NCBI GenBank assembly: GCA_035555795.1
Contig: DATMGE010000068.1
Span: forward strand, 1 to 59,347
Source: RCIO01 sp035555795
GTDB lineage: Bacteria; Pseudomonadota; Alphaproteobacteria; Rhizobiales; Rhizobiaceae
DNA length: 59,347 nucleotides
Reading direction: 5' to 3'
This document shows positions 58,622-59,347 of this stretch, one piece after another. Position numbers and translations under genes: made by a program. How positions within the stretch are numbered: the stretch's first letter is position 1; each line of letters starts with the position of its first letter. Below the pieces are notes generated by a model. That model ran no database searches. It was not told the origin of the DNA and saw nothing but the letters and a program-made list of their open reading frames with translations.

Positions 58622-59347
58622 TATGAAACGGCTTATGATTGCGGCGGCGTTCATCGCCGTTGCGACTTTTGGCGCACATGCGCAGGCGACACGCACCTGG
58701 GTTTCCGGCCTCGGCGACGACGTGAACCCATGCAGCCGCACCGCCCCATGCAAAACCTTCGCGGGGGCCATATCGAAGACGGCGGCAGGTGGCATCATCA
58801 ACGCGCTCGATCCAGCGGGATATGGGGCGGTGACATTCGTGAAATCCATGACCCTCGATGGAAGCGGCACCCATGCTCACATTCTGAATCCGTCCACCAC
58901 CGGCATTAATGTGAATGGAGCGGGTATCTCAGCGGTCATCCGCAACATAGGCATTAGCGGTGCTGCCAGTCTAAGCAGCGGGCTTAACGGCATCCGTTTC
59001 TTGTCCGGCTCGTCACTCCTCGTCGAGGACACCGTCATCGAAGATCAGCTGAACGCATCAGGCGGCCACGGCATCAATTTTGCCCCTATAGTTCCAGCCT
59101 CGCTGACAATTCGGAATGTGACATTCAATAATGCGAGCGCTGGTAGCGGTGCCGCGATCCGCATCGCGACCGGAGGCCAGAACGTCAATGTCACGCTCGA
59201 CAATGTGAAGGTTTCCGGCGGCATTCGCGGCATCGTCATTGATACGTCGGGCGGCGGCTGGGCCAAGGTGAATATCGAGAATTCGAGCTTCACCAACATC
59301 ACCGGCCCGGCCATCTATGGCATTGGAAGCGGCAGCGGCAATGTCCG
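58622..59347 (+). CDS. Secreted right-handed beta-helix protein, cut by the window edge
   Basis: The frame from ATG 58622 runs to the window end (242 codons, no stop). A Sec signal peptide occupies residues 1-20 (KRLMIAAAFIAVATFGAHA). The mature part begins TRTWVSGLGDDVNPCSRTAP-CKTFAGAISKTAAGGIIN and then shows repeating short beta-strand motifs with Asn/Gly turns (ILNPSTTGINVNGAG, LTIRNVTFNNAS, VNIENSSFTNITG), as in parallel beta-helix repeats. GGAGGG precedes the start. Surface or extracellular location is likely; function unknown. Confidence 0.83.

Overview
The window is high-GC chromosomal DNA from an alphaproteobacterium, most likely Hyphomicrobiales (Phyllobacteriaceae/Mesorhizobium-like). 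This is inferred from gene content (ScfR-type regulator, COG4529 protein, OxyR-katG pair, tRNA-Gln with U1:A72, rhizobial phage-type genes). No rRNA genes and no CRISPR array were seen. Housekeeping genes (guaA, guaB, rsmB-like, rlmE, ppx) alternate with transport, detoxification and accessory blocks.

Layout. 1-6.6 kb: a truncated acyl-CoA-responsive regulator divergent from a complete branched-chain-amino-acid-type ABC importer (SBP, LivH, LivM, LivG, LivF). 6.7-9.6 kb: five small VOC/DUF1428/DUF1801 genes. 9.6-10.2 kb: gene remnants, including a MarR N-terminus. 10.2-23.4 kb: an organosulfur region. It holds a COG4529 flavoprotein, an Rrf2 regulator, an MsuE-type FMN reductase, and a nine-gene minus-strand run: SsuC, SsuB, SsuA-like, SfnG/SsuD-like monooxygenase, SfnB/DszC-like monooxygenase, DszB-like desulfinase, TctB, TctA, TctC. 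Upstream lie a second SsuD-like monooxygenase and a 47-residue membrane protein. The protein set can be read as import, two flavin-dependent oxygenation steps and desulfination, with FMN reductase supplying reduced flavin. A quasi-palindrome close to AGTCTA-N9-TAGACT sits upstream of three of these transcription units and suggests one regulon, perhaps run by the local Rrf2 protein.

24.06-34.55 kb: an integrated element of about 10.5 kb in tRNA-Gln(CTG), bounded by 28-bp direct repeats. It has a replication-type HTH gene with an internal repeat/palindrome cluster, an HK97-type head module (portal, fused protease-capsid, HNH, connectors, P27 small terminase) and an integrase. It has no large terminase, tail or lysis gene. 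It resembles a capsid-encoding phage satellite (cf-PICI-like) more than a complete prophage. Oddities are four regularly spaced 19-21 bp palindromes after the capsid gene, an amber codon in the gp10-like gene, and the unusual position of the small terminase.

34.5-59.3 kb: tRNA-Gln, guaA, MTA/SAH nucleosidase and PaaI thioesterase, TspO, RsmB-like methyltransferase, XRE regulator and SulP transporter, katG/oxyR, an MFS exporter with an ABM-like tail, guaB, an RND efflux pump with a divergent TetR, a Tat-exported metallo-hydrolase, an MFS drug transporter, rlmE-ppx, and a secreted beta-helix protein cut by the right edge.

The two most interesting objects are the dsz/sfn-like sulfur-scavenging operon with its motif regulon, and the terL-less capsid-encoding island.
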